Positions 26,214-35,780 of a DNA stretch of 64,000 nt are shown piece by piece. Each line of letters opens with the position of its first letter. The first letter of the stretch is position 1. The stretch is taken from positions 1 to 64,000 of the forward strand of contig JBLHWY010000003.1 of NCBI GenBank assembly GCA_047629195.1, in the 5' to 3' direction. A program made the position numbers and the translations under genes. This stretch comes from UBA4582 sp047629195 (GTDB lineage Bacteria; Pseudomonadota; Gammaproteobacteria; Pseudomonadales; Azotimanducaceae). The notes under the pieces were generated by a model. The model was not told the origin of the DNA. It searched no databases and saw only the letters and a program-made list of their open reading frames with translations.

Positions 26214-27182
26214 TTATGGGGTTAAAACAACTCGCCCAAAAGCTTGCCGTGATTCTATATGCGCGTGTGCTGCGGCTGCTTCTGAAAGTTTGTAATGACT
26301 GTCAATTACAACCTGAAGCTCACCTTTGGCAACGTCTGCTATCAGGCGTTGTACATTGGCACGTGCTCTTGCGCCATTGTAAGCGAGTTCTGCTCCCTGA
26401 AAATAGCTAACATAAGTTTTATTCTGCCCTGCCATTTTCTTAAAGTTGGGTTGGTAGTCATCTCGCCCGACCCCGCCCATTGAAACGATGCGACCGCGAT
26501 AAGCTGCGCAACTCAGGCTTTTTTCTAAATTTTTACCACCAACAGAATCAACAATTAAGTTGGGGCCTTTGCCGTCAGTCAAATCTCTTGCGGCCTGTTC
26601 AAAGTCCACTTCTGTATAGTTAATTCCGTGATCGAGGCCATACTCTTTTAGCTTATCAAGCCTTGATGTCGAGGAGGCTGTCGCAAGAACAGTCGCGCCG
26701 GCACGTTTGGCCAATTGAATACCAGCGAGTCCTGTTCCGCTTGCGCCCGCATGGATTAACACTGTCTCGCCAGCTTGCAATTTGCCAAATTCAAATAGCG
26801 AGTCGTCTGCTGTGCCGAAGGGTATGGGAATACATGCGCCGATATCGAAAGGCATGTCATCTGGAATAGGCCAAGCGGATCTTGAATTTACAGCGCGTAA
26901 ACTTGCGTGCGAACCGCCATTGTCTGAAGTGGTCACTCGTTGACCGACAACTCTGTCTGTCACAGCATCACCAATCGCAATAATAACGCCAGAGGCGAGA
27001 TATCCACCACAATAGGGGGTGGGTCCTGCTGGACCAAAGCCTCTGGCTAATACATCACCGCCTTCGATGCTGATGGCATGGACTTCGATGAGTACCTGTC
27101 TTGGACCAACTGTAGGATCCTCAATGTCCTCATACTTGAGAACGTCGGGGCTTCCGCCTTCGTAATAAACTGCTGCCTTCAT
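26214..27182 (-). CDS. Zinc-independent MDR alcohol dehydrogenase / quinone oxidoreductase
   Basis: 322 residues from the ATG encoding MKAAVYYEGGSPDVLKYE, preferred over an upstream extension of 40 low-quality codons. The N-terminal GroES-like domain lacks the Cys/His zinc ligands. The Rossmann core has GETVLIHAGASGTGLAGIQLAK and GATVLATASS. It fits NADPH-dependent QOR/zeta-crystallin relatives that reduce quinones or enones. Divergent with yceH, whose start is about 110 bp away. It reads into the terminator region at 26127-26200. Confidence 0.92.
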   Translation of the reverse strand: MKAAVYYEGGSPDVLKYEDIEDPTVGPRQVLIEVHAISIEGGDVLARGFGPAGPTPYCGGYLASGVIIAIGDAVTDRVVGQRVTTSDNGGSHASLRAVNSRSAWPIPDDMPFDIGACIPIPFGTADDSLFEFGKLQAGETVLIHAGASGTGLAGIQLAKRAGATVLATASSTSRLDKLKEYGLDHGINYTEVDFEQAARDLTDGKGPNLIVDSVGGKNLEKSLSCAAYRGRIVSMGGVGRDDYQPNFKKMAGQNKTYVSYFQGAELAYNGARARANVQRLIADVAKGELQVVIDSHYKLSEAAAAHAHIESRQAFGRVVLTP

Positions 27183-27290
27183 AATGTAAATCCTGAGCTG
27201 ATATGTTCTACGAGAATACGACTGAGTAGGTGCTGTGTCTATATAAGTATATGATTCGTATATGAAGTAAATTTTTCTGAGTAGCACATT

Positions 27291-27971
27291 ATGATTGAAC
27301 AACTAGACCCAACAGAAACCAGAATCATTGGATGTCTTCTGGAGAAGGCCGTGACAACGCCGGATCAATACCCGTTGACATTGAATGCGCTCAATAACGC
27401 CTGTAATCAAAAATCGAGCCGTGAACCTGTCATGAGCTTGAATCAAGGTGAGGTGCAAAGTACGGTACGTCATTTGAAAGAGAAGCGTCTCGTTAGTATT
27501 GAGTCAGGTGGGCGCGTTAATGTTGAAAAGTACGAACAACGATTCTGCAATACATTACTTGGTGAGCTGAAATTTGATCCCGCTCAATATGCGATTGTGT
27601 GTCTGCTGATGTTGCGCGGCCCACAAACGCCAGGGGAGCTTCGTAGTCGTAGTGGGCGCTTACATGAGTTTGATGACAACCAACAGGTTGTTGATTGCTT
27701 GAAGACCTTAGTGGAGCGTGAAGGGAATGCAATTGTTGCGCGATTACCGAGAAAGCCAGGGCGTATGGATCATGAGTACATGCATCTATTTGCAGGGGCG
27801 ATCGAATCCGCGCCTGAAGAACAGATAAGCACCCCTCGAGTTTCTGGTAGCAGTAAAGATCAACAGATTAAACAGCTGGAACAAAGAGTGGAAGTGCTCG
27901 AAAAAGCGCTGATCGATCTTGCTGGCCGACTAGGCGAAACCATTGATTTGGCGGTCGCCATTGAAGATTGA
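27291..27971 (+). CDS. yceH: YceH/DUF480 family protein
   Basis: 226 residues, with the YceH signature from its first codons: LDPTETRIIGCLLEKAVTTPDQYPLTLNALNNACNQKSSREPVM (quoted here only to mark residues 5-48). Two winged-helix-like units are followed by a C-terminal coiled-coil segment (QQIKQLEQRVEVLEKALIDLAG, about residues 185-210). The family is widespread in gammaproteobacteria and its molecular role is not established. The length is normal. It converges on the MFS gene with a 9-bp gap. Confidence 0.93.
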   Translation: MIEQLDPTETRIIGCLLEKAVTTPDQYPLTLNALNNACNQKSSREPVMSLNQGEVQSTVRHLKEKRLVSIESGGRVNVEKYEQRFCNTLLGELKFDPAQYAIVCLLMLRGPQTPGELRSRSGRLHEFDDNQQVVDCLKTLVEREGNAIVARLPRKPGRMDHEYMHLFAGAIESAPEEQISTPRVSGSSKDQQIKQLEQRVEVLEKALIDLAGRLGETIDLAVAIED

Positions 27972-27980
27972 TTTGTTGGA

Positions 27981-29183
27981 CTAAATGTTGAGTTTGCGCC
28001 GATAAAATAAGCCTATGCCACAGGCCAAAATAATGATGACAGTAAACAGACTGATAGCAGTAGAGATAGAATAAAACTCAGAAAACACGCCAATCATCAG
28101 AAACCAAATCATCGCGCCGAGACTATCTCCAAACCCCACAATAGAAGTGACAGTGGCTCTTGAGGCGGAGTCTATTTTCTCCTGTAGATTGCCAGCTAAT
28201 ACAGTGCTTGCGAGTCCGAAGAGGAAAAAATACAGGGTGAACAGTGCTGGGATCAGATAGCCCGATCCGAAAAAAATTGGCAACAGGCATGCTGAGCCTA
28301 GCATCATCATTAGCAGAAGTTTGTCGAAGCTTAAGTCTTCGAACCGCTCTGCCAAGTATTCTCCCGCTGCCTCAGCCATAAACATTGGCGCCGCCAGAAA
28401 AGCGATCATTGAAAGTGAAAAGTCTTTTTCGAACATCACCGGTGGCACATATTCATCTACAACACCGCCCGCTACGACTAGGAATGTACTGGCTAATAAT
28501 ATGAACAGTACACGCTTGTTTTGTATTGCTTCGCTGATACCTTGCAATAAATGCTGGAGATAATTTGTTTCAGCGACGGATTCTTCCTTCGGTGCGTCTC
28601 TGACATAAATGATAAAGGGAATGCTGGCCAGTAGCGGAATCGCAACGCTAACCAATAATACAAAATCGTAACCATAGATAATGAGGATGCCACCAAGAAT
28701 CTCACCGGTCATCGCCGACATCGTCGCCAAAGCGGAGATGCGCCCGTAGTGTTTGGTAAAAGCTTGTGCTTCGTCCCACTGGTGCAGTAGGTCATACAAA
28801 ATGGCTTCGAATGCACCTGAGCGTAAGCTAGAGCCAAAGCCCCATAGAATAAATCCCAGCGCATACCCAGAGAAATCTTGCCATAAGTACCAGGTCAAAA
28901 AGCCTGCAGACTTGAACACGCCACTTGCGACTACAATCCATTTTCGAGAATAGGTGTCCGCCCACGCGCCGGAGGGCACTTCTGTCATAAGGCCAACAAG
29001 CGCCCATATGACAAATAGCAAAGATAACTCAAATGCAGAAACACCGTGGCTTCCGAACATGATGGCATACAGCGGGTAAATTGGGATGATTTCCCGTAAG
29101 CCGCCGGCTGCATAGAATGCAATCATGCTGCTGGATCTATTGTTGCCAGAAGGCTTTGGGGAATCAGTAGTATGTAGACTCAT
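27981..29183 (-). CDS. MFS transporter
   Basis: 400 residues with about twelve hydrophobic segments and the MFS loop 2-3 motif as EVPSGAWADTYSRKW. The first segment begins MIAFYAAGGLREIIPIYPLYAIMF after a Ser-rich tail. It resembles drug/unknown-solute permeases of the 12-TM proton-antiport group. No substrate can be assigned. The 5' region (29184-29412) is shared with the divergent ACS-type MFS gene. Confidence 0.88.
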   Translation of the reverse strand: MSLHTTDSPKPSGNNRSSSMIAFYAAGGLREIIPIYPLYAIMFGSHGVSAFELSLLFVIWALVGLMTEVPSGAWADTYSRKWIVVASGVFKSAGFLTWYLWQDFSGYALGFILWGFGSSLRSGAFEAILYDLLHQWDEAQAFTKHYGRISALATMSAMTGEILGGILIIYGYDFVLLVSVAIPLLASIPFIIYVRDAPKEESVAETNYLQHLLQGISEAIQNKRVLFILLASTFLVVAGGVVDEYVPPVMFEKDFSLSMIAFLAAPMFMAEAAGEYLAERFEDLSFDKLLLMMMLGSACLLPIFFGSGYLIPALFTLYFFLFGLASTVLAGNLQEKIDSASRATVTSIVGFGDSLGAMIWFLMIGVFSEFYSISTAISLFTVIIILACGIGLFYRRKLNI

Positions 29184-29412
29184 CGGTATAGAAATCGCTA
29201 TTGATTGTTTTTGATCAGTGACAGGCTTATTGTCTGCTCAAGGAGCTCATATTGCTTGTTGGAAGATTGCTTGTTTTAATCAAGTTCGATCTGATTTATC
29301 AGGGTCAAGTGTTGCTTCATCGAATAGCTTAATAAAAGGCCAACGGTGATAGCCTAAACTGCCCGATGCGAATAGCCTATAGGGTATAAAAAAAAGAAAC
29401 AGGAGAGCAACA

Positions 29413-30693
29413 ATGAGTACGGTCGTCGAAAAAAGTGGTTTCTGGCAGAGTCGATATACCGTCATCGCGATGTGTTTTGCGGCGACCTTTGTTTGCTATA
29501 TCGACCGTGTGAACATCTCCGTTGCCATTATTCCAATGTCTGAAGAATTTGGCTGGGACGTACGCACCCAAGGCGCGATTCTCTCGTCTTTCTATGTCGG
29601 TTATCTTGTCATGATGATTTACGGCGGTCGGCTAGCAGATCGATACGGCGGTAAGTTGGTACTTGGGTTTGGTGTGCTTATTTGGTCGCTTTTTACCATC
29701 GTAACGCCATGGGCTGCTGTTGCTGGACTTATTGGCTTGTTCATCACTCGCATTGGCATGGGACTCGGTGAAGCGGTGACCTTTCCTTCTGTTTATTCTC
29801 TCATTACTCGATGGTTTCCTGCTGACGAAAAGTCCAAGGCGGTAGCTTTCAATTCCAGTGGTATTCCGATCGGTACTGTATTTGCGCTGATCGTGACACC
29901 TGTGATCGTTGTGCATCTCGGCTGGCAATGGGCTTTTTATCTTTTTGGTATGGTTGGGGTTTTGTGGTATCTCGCATGGCGGAAACTCGTCTCGTCAACA
30001 CCTCAGGAGCATCCAACGATTAGTGCGCAGGAACTTGCTTATCTGGAAGAAAATGCTTCTGCCTCAGGTGCTGTTGAAGAGACTTTGCCGCTGATGGGCT
30101 TTCTCAGGAACAAAGCCGTGTGGGCCGTGATTGTAGCGCATTTTTGCAGCAACTGGACGCTTTACGTGATTCTCTCTTGGTTGCCTAAGTACGTTAACGA
30201 AGGCCTAGGTGTGAGTTTTGCCGCTATCGGACTCATTGCTATGTTGCCTCATATCACGTCTTTTTTCTGTTTGAACATTGCCGGTAATATTGCCGATCGC
30301 ATGATCAAAAGTGGTATGGATGTCACGTTCGTGCGCAAATTGATGCAGACGATTGCTTTTGGCGGTTTAGCCACTTGCCTGCTACTTATCAGTACGGTTG
30401 ATACGGTCTGGGCCGCGATAGGTATATTGTGCCTTGGAAAGGTGTTTTCTGCCGCTGGCGTTGGCGGCTATGCGGTTAATCACATGGACATTAGCCCAAG
30501 ACATGCCGGCACTTTGATGGGTATCACCAATACTGCCGGTACGATTCCAGGTATTATTGGTGTCTTCATCACAGGATTGATACTTGAAGCCACTAATTCT
30601 TGGGCAATGGTGTTTCAAGTGACGGCAGGTGTGACACTCTTCGGTATGGTTTTCTATCTGATCTTTGCATCGGGTGAACAGCAGTTCGATTAG
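29413..30693 (+). CDS. MFS transporter, anion:cation symporter (ACS) family
   Basis: 426 residues with 12 membrane segments. ACS-family signs are FVCYIDRVNISVAIIPM in helix 1, GGRLADRYGGKLVLG in loop 2-3, and TRIGMGLGEAVTFPSVYSLITRWFP in helices 4-5. The C-terminal half has VGGYAVNHMDISPRHAGTLMGITN, which is typical of this family. Members carry organic anions such as hexuronates, glucarate, phthalate or sialic acid with protons. AGGAGAG precedes the ATG. Two copies of ATAGCCTA lie in its promoter region at 29349 and 29372. Confidence 0.92.
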   Translation: MSTVVEKSGFWQSRYTVIAMCFAATFVCYIDRVNISVAIIPMSEEFGWDVRTQGAILSSFYVGYLVMMIYGGRLADRYGGKLVLGFGVLIWSLFTIVTPWAAVAGLIGLFITRIGMGLGEAVTFPSVYSLITRWFPADEKSKAVAFNSSGIPIGTVFALIVTPVIVVHLGWQWAFYLFGMVGVLWYLAWRKLVSSTPQEHPTISAQELAYLEENASASGAVEETLPLMGFLRNKAVWAVIVAHFCSNWTLYVILSWLPKYVNEGLGVSFAAIGLIAMLPHITSFFCLNIAGNIADRMIKSGMDVTFVRKLMQTIAFGGLATCLLLISTVDTVWAAIGILCLGKVFSAAGVGGYAVNHMDISPRHAGTLMGITNTAGTIPGIIGVFITGLILEATNSWAMVFQVTAGVTLFGMVFYLIFASGEQQFD

Positions 30694-30736
30694 TCACTGC
30701 GGTCTTTGCGAGAAAGATCAGACATAGCGAAAGTGG

Positions 30737-31480
30737 CTATAGAGAATCCCAAAATGCGTTTAGTGCTGCCGCGCCTGTTTCAGGGTTTTGTAGCATCCAC
30801 CAATGACCAACACCGGCAAGGTAGCTTACCTTTGCACCAGCCCGTTCGGCGGAATCTCGTGCCATAGTCTCAGTACCGACGTAGGTATCTAGCTCGGCAA
30901 TGATGACGTGACCTGGCTTCTCGCGCATGACTGACAAATCACTGCCAAGTTCACGCATCGCGGGTTGTGCTGTATCTCTATACAACGCAAGAATGCAGCG
31001 AGCCATTTCTTCGTTACCCGCAGCAGCAACCTTTGCGGCAATATCCTGAGGCATACCGAGTTCGGCATACTGGGCTGTTCTATCTGCTAGTGGCGCGGCG
31101 ATCATAGCCGCAACAACCTCCTCACCGACATTCGGCGTTTGCCATGCCTGTGCCATGTCGTGCCACACATAATCTGGATGAAAGACGCCAGCGAGATCTA
31201 CCGTCCAGGAACGGAGCAAGTCGGGCCGAGTCAAAGCGACACCTGCAACGTGCCCCCCGCCCCAGTCGTGTCCTACCAGGTCGACAGGTTCACCTATTGC
31301 CTCAAGTTCCGACACTAGCCAATTGACATAATCGACTCGAGTGCCATCCCAGCCCTCGGGTGTGGGTGCACCAAACCCTGGTGGAGATAACAAAACGACG
31401 TCTGTCCGATTGAGCAAAGGAACGAGTAGCTCCCATATCGCGTCGGCTTCAGGGTTTCCATGGACAAATACTGCTGGCAT
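30737..31480 (-). CDS. Alpha/beta hydrolase with Asp nucleophile (haloalkane dehalogenase/epoxide hydrolase-like)
   Basis: 247 residues from the ATG with GGAG seven bases upstream. The oxyanion-hole strand is VFVHGNPE. The nucleophile elbow is VGHDWGG, with Asp where esterases have Ser, as in epoxide hydrolases and haloalkane dehalogenases. The catalytic acid is probably Asp in IAELDTYVGTE, and the base is His in GVGHWWMLQNPE. The cap domain is short. Substrate not assignable. It lies 65 bp downstream of the co-oriented SDR, so the two may form a small catabolic unit. Confidence 0.88.
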   Translation of the reverse strand: MPAVFVHGNPEADAIWELLVPLLNRTDVVLLSPPGFGAPTPEGWDGTRVDYVNWLVSELEAIGEPVDLVGHDWGGGHVAGVALTRPDLLRSWTVDLAGVFHPDYVWHDMAQAWQTPNVGEEVVAAMIAAPLADRTAQYAELGMPQDIAAKVAAAGNEEMARCILALYRDTAQPAMRELGSDLSVMREKPGHVIIAELDTYVGTETMARDSAERAGAKVSYLAGVGHWWMLQNPETGAAALNAFWDSL

Positions 31481-31545
31481 TGTTGGCTCCAATATAATCT
31501 TTGCTAATGAATGAGAACGTTGTAGTAAAAGTCATTCTTCTTAAT

Positions 31546-32316
31546 TTATCGAGCGGTATAACCCCCGTCAACAGGTAGGATAACGCCGGTAATAAAACTT
31601 GCATCATCGCTTGCCAGAAATGCAGCAGCCGCTGCGATCTCTTCCGGTAGCCCAAGGCGACCCATGGGATGAAGTGAGGTCAAATACTCTGTACCGCCGG
31701 GTGTGTCTCTGGCGCCTGCCGTCATCGGTGTCTCGATGTAGCCAGGAGCAATGGCGTTGACGCGAACGCCACGGGTACCAAAGGTGATAGCGAACTGCTT
31801 TGTTAGGCCAACTACACCATGTTTGGCGGCAACATAAGCACCAGCGCCGTCGGGTAATTCAACGTCTGGGTCGGCTAGTTGTGGACCTGTTAAACCGACT
31901 AGACCTGCCACGCTAGCCGTACTAATAATTGAGCCCCCACCATTCGCAGCCATAAAAGTCGCGCCATGATAGAGCCCGTAATAGACACCTGATAAGTTGA
32001 TCGCGATAGTTTTGTCCCAGCCAAATTCGCTGCCTGCGATGCCTGCATTGTTGAATAGCACATTGATACCCGAGAATGCCTCAGCTGTATCAACAATTGC
32101 AGCTTTGACTGCGCTACTGCTTGAGACATCCAATTCCATCGCCTGGGCCGTCCCGCCCTGTTGTTTGATAATATTGGCGGTGTTGGTTGCGCCTGCTATA
32201 TCTAAATCGGCACACATCACGCTCGCTCCATCGGTGGCCATTCTGATAGCTGATTCTCGCCCAATGCCACTTGCAGCCCCAGTTATGAGTGCTTTTTTTG
32301 TCTCCAGATTTGTCAT
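31546..32316 (-). CDS. Short-chain dehydrogenase/reductase
   Basis: 256-residue classical SDR: TGAASGIGRESA cofactor loop, Asp at the end of strand 2 (CADLDIA) favouring NAD(H), FNNAGIAGS, STASVAG catalytic Ser, YVAAKHG catalytic Tyr-Lys, and the C-terminal FITGVILPVDGGY typical of FabG-like enzymes. It is followed by the hydrolase gene. An AGCC-TAT-GGCT palindrome (32351-32361) lies 34 bp upstream of the start, in the likely promoter. Confidence 0.93.
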   Translation of the reverse strand: MTNLETKKALITGAASGIGRESAIRMATDGASVMCADLDIAGATNTANIIKQQGGTAQAMELDVSSSSAVKAAIVDTAEAFSGINVLFNNAGIAGSEFGWDKTIAINLSGVYYGLYHGATFMAANGGGSIISTASVAGLVGLTGPQLADPDVELPDGAGAYVAAKHGVVGLTKQFAITFGTRGVRVNAIAPGYIETPMTAGARDTPGGTEYLTSLHPMGRLGLPEEIAAAAAFLASDDASFITGVILPVDGGYTAR

Positions 32317-33059
32317 GTTTTATCCCTTCAGTGCCTAATTGATGAACCCTAGCCTATGGCTAAATAGCAACATCATTCGTTACATCAAGCATTTATGCAA
32401 ATTAGATTTTTCACTACTTAGTTATAACACTTCAAGTACTGTTCTTTGAGACTGATTAAAATTTTCGCACCTTATTAAAAAAGTTGGTTTGCTTGGCGAG
32501 TATACGTTAATGGGTTGATGCAGGTAGGCGACTCAACTATTTAGGATGAGCGTTCAGGAAGAGCGTGTAGTGAAATATGCCAAGTTTATGGACACGCGCC
32601 CTAAAACTCGTCGCGGTTATGAGTGTTTAGTTATTTAGCTTTTGTTGTGACGTGCCATCAAAAAGAGAGCTGGCGTTAGCCCATTATGAAAACAGGCAGG
32701 TGAAACTAGGCTCGAGTAGTAAAATAATCTGTTAGATTCCACCGGAAAACTGGAGGATTTACATATTATATTACAGAGTGAGACGATATCTTAAGACAGC
32801 GATTGCGTATGACTTGGGTGGCTCACATATGGCGAAGTGAACAGCAGTCCACTTGAGGAAATGTACGTGGTGCTATTTTACGGCGCACTGCTACTCACGT
32901 CTTTGCACGGAGTCTATCTGGCAAGGGATTATTTTATGGGATGTGAAAGATGCTGAAGATTAAAGCTGTGACACTGATGAGTCGTAGGCTCATCGGTGCC
33001 GCTTCGATAGAGTCGGTGGGAAATGTTAGACTCATATTTAGTTTCTGAAAGGGTGTTTC
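32317..33059. other. Long intergenic region without a convincing gene
   Basis: About 740 bp between the leftward SDR and the rightward CYTH gene. A 31-codon frame at 32861-32956 (MYVVLFYGALLL..., hydrophobic) has GAGGAA directly before its ATG. It could be a remnant of a membrane protein, but the spacing is too short for a good ribosome site. No tRNA-like or rRNA-like structure is visible, and no repeats of note. Confidence 0.5.
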
Positions 33060-33527
33060 ATGGCTAAAGAAATAGAACGAAAATTTCTAATAGATCTTGA
33101 AAGAATCGGTTCGCTTGAAGGCGGTACCATGATTAAACAAGGGTATATTGCAACAGCTGATAGAACTGCCGTTCGAGCCAGGATTGCGGGTGGAAAAGCT
33201 TATCTCACTCTGAAGGGTGAGAATAAAGGCGTCACGCGTGCTGAATTTGAATATGAAATACCGGTTGAGGATGCTGAAGAAATTATTAGAGAATTATGTC
33301 GTGGGCCCATTATTGAAAAAACGCGATATTTGGTCGTTAATTTCGGACACACCTGGGAAGTGGATATTTTCCATGGTGATAATGAGGGGCTGATCGTCGC
33401 GGAAATCGAGCTTGGAAGCGAAACCGAAAAGTTCGAGTTACCGCTTTGGGTCACTAAAGAAGTGAGTGGTGATGAGAAGTATTACAATTCTAATCTTTTA
33501 GATCACCCTTTTAAGCATTGGCGTTGA
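33060..33527 (+). CDS. CYTH-domain (triphosphate tunnel metalloenzyme) protein
   Basis: 155 residues, the length of a single CYTH domain. It opens with KEIERKFLID, the ExExK motif. Basic and acidic strands of the tunnel follow: RTAVRARIAGGKAYLTLKG and TRAEFEYEIPVEDAEE, then EKTRYLVVNFGHTWEVDIFHGDNEGLIVAEIEL (last stretch given by its key parts). Such proteins hydrolyse tripolyphosphate or act on nucleoside triphosphates. No CHAD domain is attached or adjacent. It is probably cytoplasmic and monocistronic. Confidence 0.94.
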   Translation: MAKEIERKFLIDLERIGSLEGGTMIKQGYIATADRTAVRARIAGGKAYLTLKGENKGVTRAEFEYEIPVEDAEEIIRELCRGPIIEKTRYLVVNFGHTWEVDIFHGDNEGLIVAEIELGSETEKFELPLWVTKEVSGDEKYYNSNLLDHPFKHWR

Positions 33528-33616
33528 AATATATCAAACGTCGCCATGTTGTCGAAGAAGCGTCCGTAGTCAGTATATAGTTTGTCTAGACTTTACAAAT
33601 GATGAGAAGGATTAGA

Positions 33617-33952
33617 GTGATTTCCACAGAAAATGCTGAGCACTATCAATGGGGTAATGGATGTGAGGGTTGGCACTTAGCCCGAACAGAAGATTTAAGC
33701 GTCATTCAAGAACTAGTGCCAGCAGGATGTCGCGAGGCGCGGCATTACCACAAAAAGGCCGAACAATTTTTCTTTGTCTTATCGGGTACTGCTACGTTAG
33801 AGGTTGAAGGTGTTATTTGTCAGTTAATGCCACAGCAGGGTCTACATATTGCGGCAGGGGAAAAACATCAACTCAGAAATGAGGGTAAAGAGCCCCTATC
33901 CTTTATCGTGACTTCTACCCCGCCTAGCCATGGAGATCGCATTGATTTATAA
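33617..33952 (+). CDS. Small cupin-domain protein
   Basis: About 111 residues, from a GTG preceded by AGAAGGATTAGA. An ATG six codons upstream is the alternative. A single cupin is visible: CREARHYHKKAEQFFFVLSG (metal His-x-His and Glu), then LHIAAGEKHQLRNEG (second His motif). Its substrate is unknown; related proteins are isomerases or sugar-binding sensors. It is likely independent of the CYTH gene, which ends 70 bp before. Confidence 0.85.
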   Translation: MISTENAEHYQWGNGCEGWHLARTEDLSVIQELVPAGCREARHYHKKAEQFFFVLSGTATLEVEGVICQLMPQQGLHIAAGEKHQLRNEGKEPLSFIVTSTPPSHGDRIDL

Positions 33953-34076
33953 CAGGGCACTGGACCTTCAACTCAAGGATGGCTTGGCACTGGCATTGGG
34001 GCCATTTAATGAAACCGACTGATTGGGTCAGGCCAAGTCAGATTGTAATTAGTAGCCCCGCGATTAAGGCGTAAAT

Positions 34077-34580
34077 ATGGTCGTTCTTAGGAATATGCAA
34101 TTGCGAGAGTACCCTGCTTACTGTGAGTACTTTATTGATGATTACAGCAAAGAAATCGCGGAAAATTACGGACACTCGATGGATGTCGCAATTGATTTGG
34201 CGAGAAAGGATTTAGACCACAATTTTCCAAAGGGCCTCGAAAGTAACGGACATGATTTATTATGCATTGAGGTGGAAATAGACAACGCGTTAACGGTTGT
34301 TGGTTACTTATGGCACGCCAAAAACACGGACGACAATTCAACATTTATTTATGACTTCTATGTCTCAGAGGCACACCGTGGTCATGGATTTGGAAAACTG
34401 GCGATAGCTGAACTTGAATCACAACTTCAAGTTGAAGGTATAACGCAAATAAAATTAAGAGTAGCTTACAATAACAAGCGAGCGCTTAAGCTTTATCAGG
34501 ATGTTGGTTTTGTCATTACAGGTTATAACCTGTCTAAGAATATAGGTATTACGCTGCAACCAAATAGTGAGGCGTTATGA
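34077..34580 (+). CDS. GNAT-family N-acetyltransferase
   Basis: 167 residues. The acetyl-CoA pyrophosphate loop is RGHGFGKLAIAELE, preceded by strand FIYDFYVSEAH and followed by KLRVAYNNKRALKLYQDVGF, the usual GNAT C-terminal motif B. The N-terminal half (QLREYPAYCEYFIDDYS) is like MshD/RimI-type relatives. The acceptor is unknown. Its stop overlaps the start of the next gene as ATGA, so the small membrane protein is translationally coupled. Confidence 0.92.
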   Translation: MVVLRNMQLREYPAYCEYFIDDYSKEIAENYGHSMDVAIDLARKDLDHNFPKGLESNGHDLLCIEVEIDNALTVVGYLWHAKNTDDNSTFIYDFYVSEAHRGHGFGKLAIAELESQLQVEGITQIKLRVAYNNKRALKLYQDVGFVITGYNLSKNIGITLQPNSEAL

Positions 34581-34867
34581 AACGCCAGCGAGTTATGTCA
34601 GACTTAAAATTCGCGGGTTTATGGGCCATCGTTGGCCTTGTGATTGGCTTCTCTGCCTTTGCGATGAGCTATTGGTTTTCAGATGGCCCTATTCCAGGCT
34701 ATAAGTTTTTAGCAGGTCCGGGCGTGCTCACGCTACGTATGTTCAGTGAAGAAATTTCGTTCTGGCCGAAGCTTAGCCTTATGATGTTTGGCCAATATCT
34801 GGTCTATTTCGTTGCAATACTTATTATTAGAAGAGTCGTAAGGGTTAGTCTTAATGAGGGGCAGTAA
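34577..34867 (+). CDS. Small two-pass membrane protein
   Basis: 96 residues. Hydrophobic segments lie at about residues 12-33 (GLWAIVGLVIGFSAFAMSY) and 68-88 (LMMFGQYLVYFVAILIIRR). Positive ends suggest both termini are cytoplasmic. The start is fixed by the ATGA overlap with the GNAT gene. No family recognised. Its stop lies close to the start region of the DUF5329 gene. Confidence 0.7.
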   Translation: MKRQRVMSDLKFAGLWAIVGLVIGFSAFAMSYWFSDGPIPGYKFLAGPGVLTLRMFSEEISFWPKLSLMMFGQYLVYFVAILIIRRVVRVSLNEGQ

Positions 34868-34967
34868 TTTACTGGTGCCACCTGTGTGTGCAGTGTTAAC
34901 ACTTAAGTTGAGATTTAGGTTGAAATTTAAGTCGATACCTAACGGGGTAGTTAGAAAGGGATCTTCA

Positions 34968-35309
34968 TTGAAATTGAGCACAGCCATCCTTATATTGTTT
35001 TTAACGGGTTCTTTGAATGCGCTGGCTTCAACCGATGACGAAATTAGTCACCTTCTCAGTTTTGTTGCTTCAACGGGCTGCCAATACGAACGAAATGGTA
35101 CGATGCACAGTGGCGCTGAAGCGGCTAATCATATCAATAGAAAATACGAATATTTCTTAGATAAAATTGAATCGACTGAAGACTTCGTAAAATATTCAGC
35201 GACTAAGAGCAAAATGTCCGGTAAGTACTACAAAATTCACTGTGACGGTAAACTAGCGGTAAGAAGCAAAGACTGGTTGTTAGAAGAACTTATGCGCTAT
35301 AGACGTTAA
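34968..35309 (+). CDS. DUF5329-family periplasmic protein
   Basis: About 113 residues from a TTG with AAAGGGA six bases upstream, giving a clean signal peptide (MKLSTAILILFLTGSLNALA). An upstream in-frame ATG at 34854 would put a charged, non-signal extension in front. The mature part has the DUF5329 pattern: DDEISHLLSFVASTGCQYERNG, HINRKYEYFLDKIESTEDF, GKYYKIHCDGK and WLLEELMRYRR. Two Cys could form a disulfide. The function of the family is unknown. Confidence 0.88.
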   Translation: MKLSTAILILFLTGSLNALASTDDEISHLLSFVASTGCQYERNGTMHSGAEAANHINRKYEYFLDKIESTEDFVKYSATKSKMSGKYYKIHCDGKLAVRSKDWLLEELMRYRR

Positions 35310-35430
35310 ACTAAAAGTTGCTGAGGCGAAATTTGTCGCTGGCTTAGGCTATAGCCTATGCTGTTGTAGCGCTCACGGAATTAGAACTTTACGTTCTGGT
35401 TTTACTAATGAAAAGTAAATAGAGGTGTTC

Positions 35431-35730
35431 ATGTCTTTCCAACGTATATCTGTTGATGACGCAAAAGCGATGATCGATAGCACTGAAGTAACGCTGGCGG
35501 ATATTCGCGATGTGGGTTCGTTTCAGGAGGCCAATATTCCGAATTCCGTGCATATTAATGGAGAGAGTGCTGAAGAATTCTTGTCTACTGCGAGTAGAGA
35601 GAAGCCACTGATTGTATATTGCTACCATGGCAATACTAGCAAGGGGGCAGCGAATTACTTTTTTAGCAAAGGTTTTACTCAAGTCTATAGTATGGACGGT
35701 GGTTTTGAAGATTGGCGGTTAAAGTATTAG
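35431..35730 (+). CDS. glpE: Thiosulfate sulfurtransferase (rhodanese), GlpE-like
   Basis: 99 residues, a single rhodanese domain the size of GlpE. The active-site loop is YCYHGNTSKGAA, where the Cys carries the persulfide and the CYHG start matches E. coli GlpE closely. DIRDVGSFQEANIPNSVHI is the N-terminal rhodanese signature. It transfers sulfane sulfur from thiosulfate to a thiol acceptor in the cytoplasm. The ATG at 35431 has AGAGGT upstream. A TAGGCTATAGCCTA palindrome lies at 35345-35358 in its 5' region. Confidence 0.93.
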   Translation: MSFQRISVDDAKAMIDSTEVTLADIRDVGSFQEANIPNSVHINGESAEEFLSTASREKPLIVYCYHGNTSKGAANYFFSKGFTQVYSMDGGFEDWRLKY

Positions 35731-35780
35731 CGCTAAAAAAGCAAAACAGTACAACACGCAGATATTGGTCTGAAAGAGTA

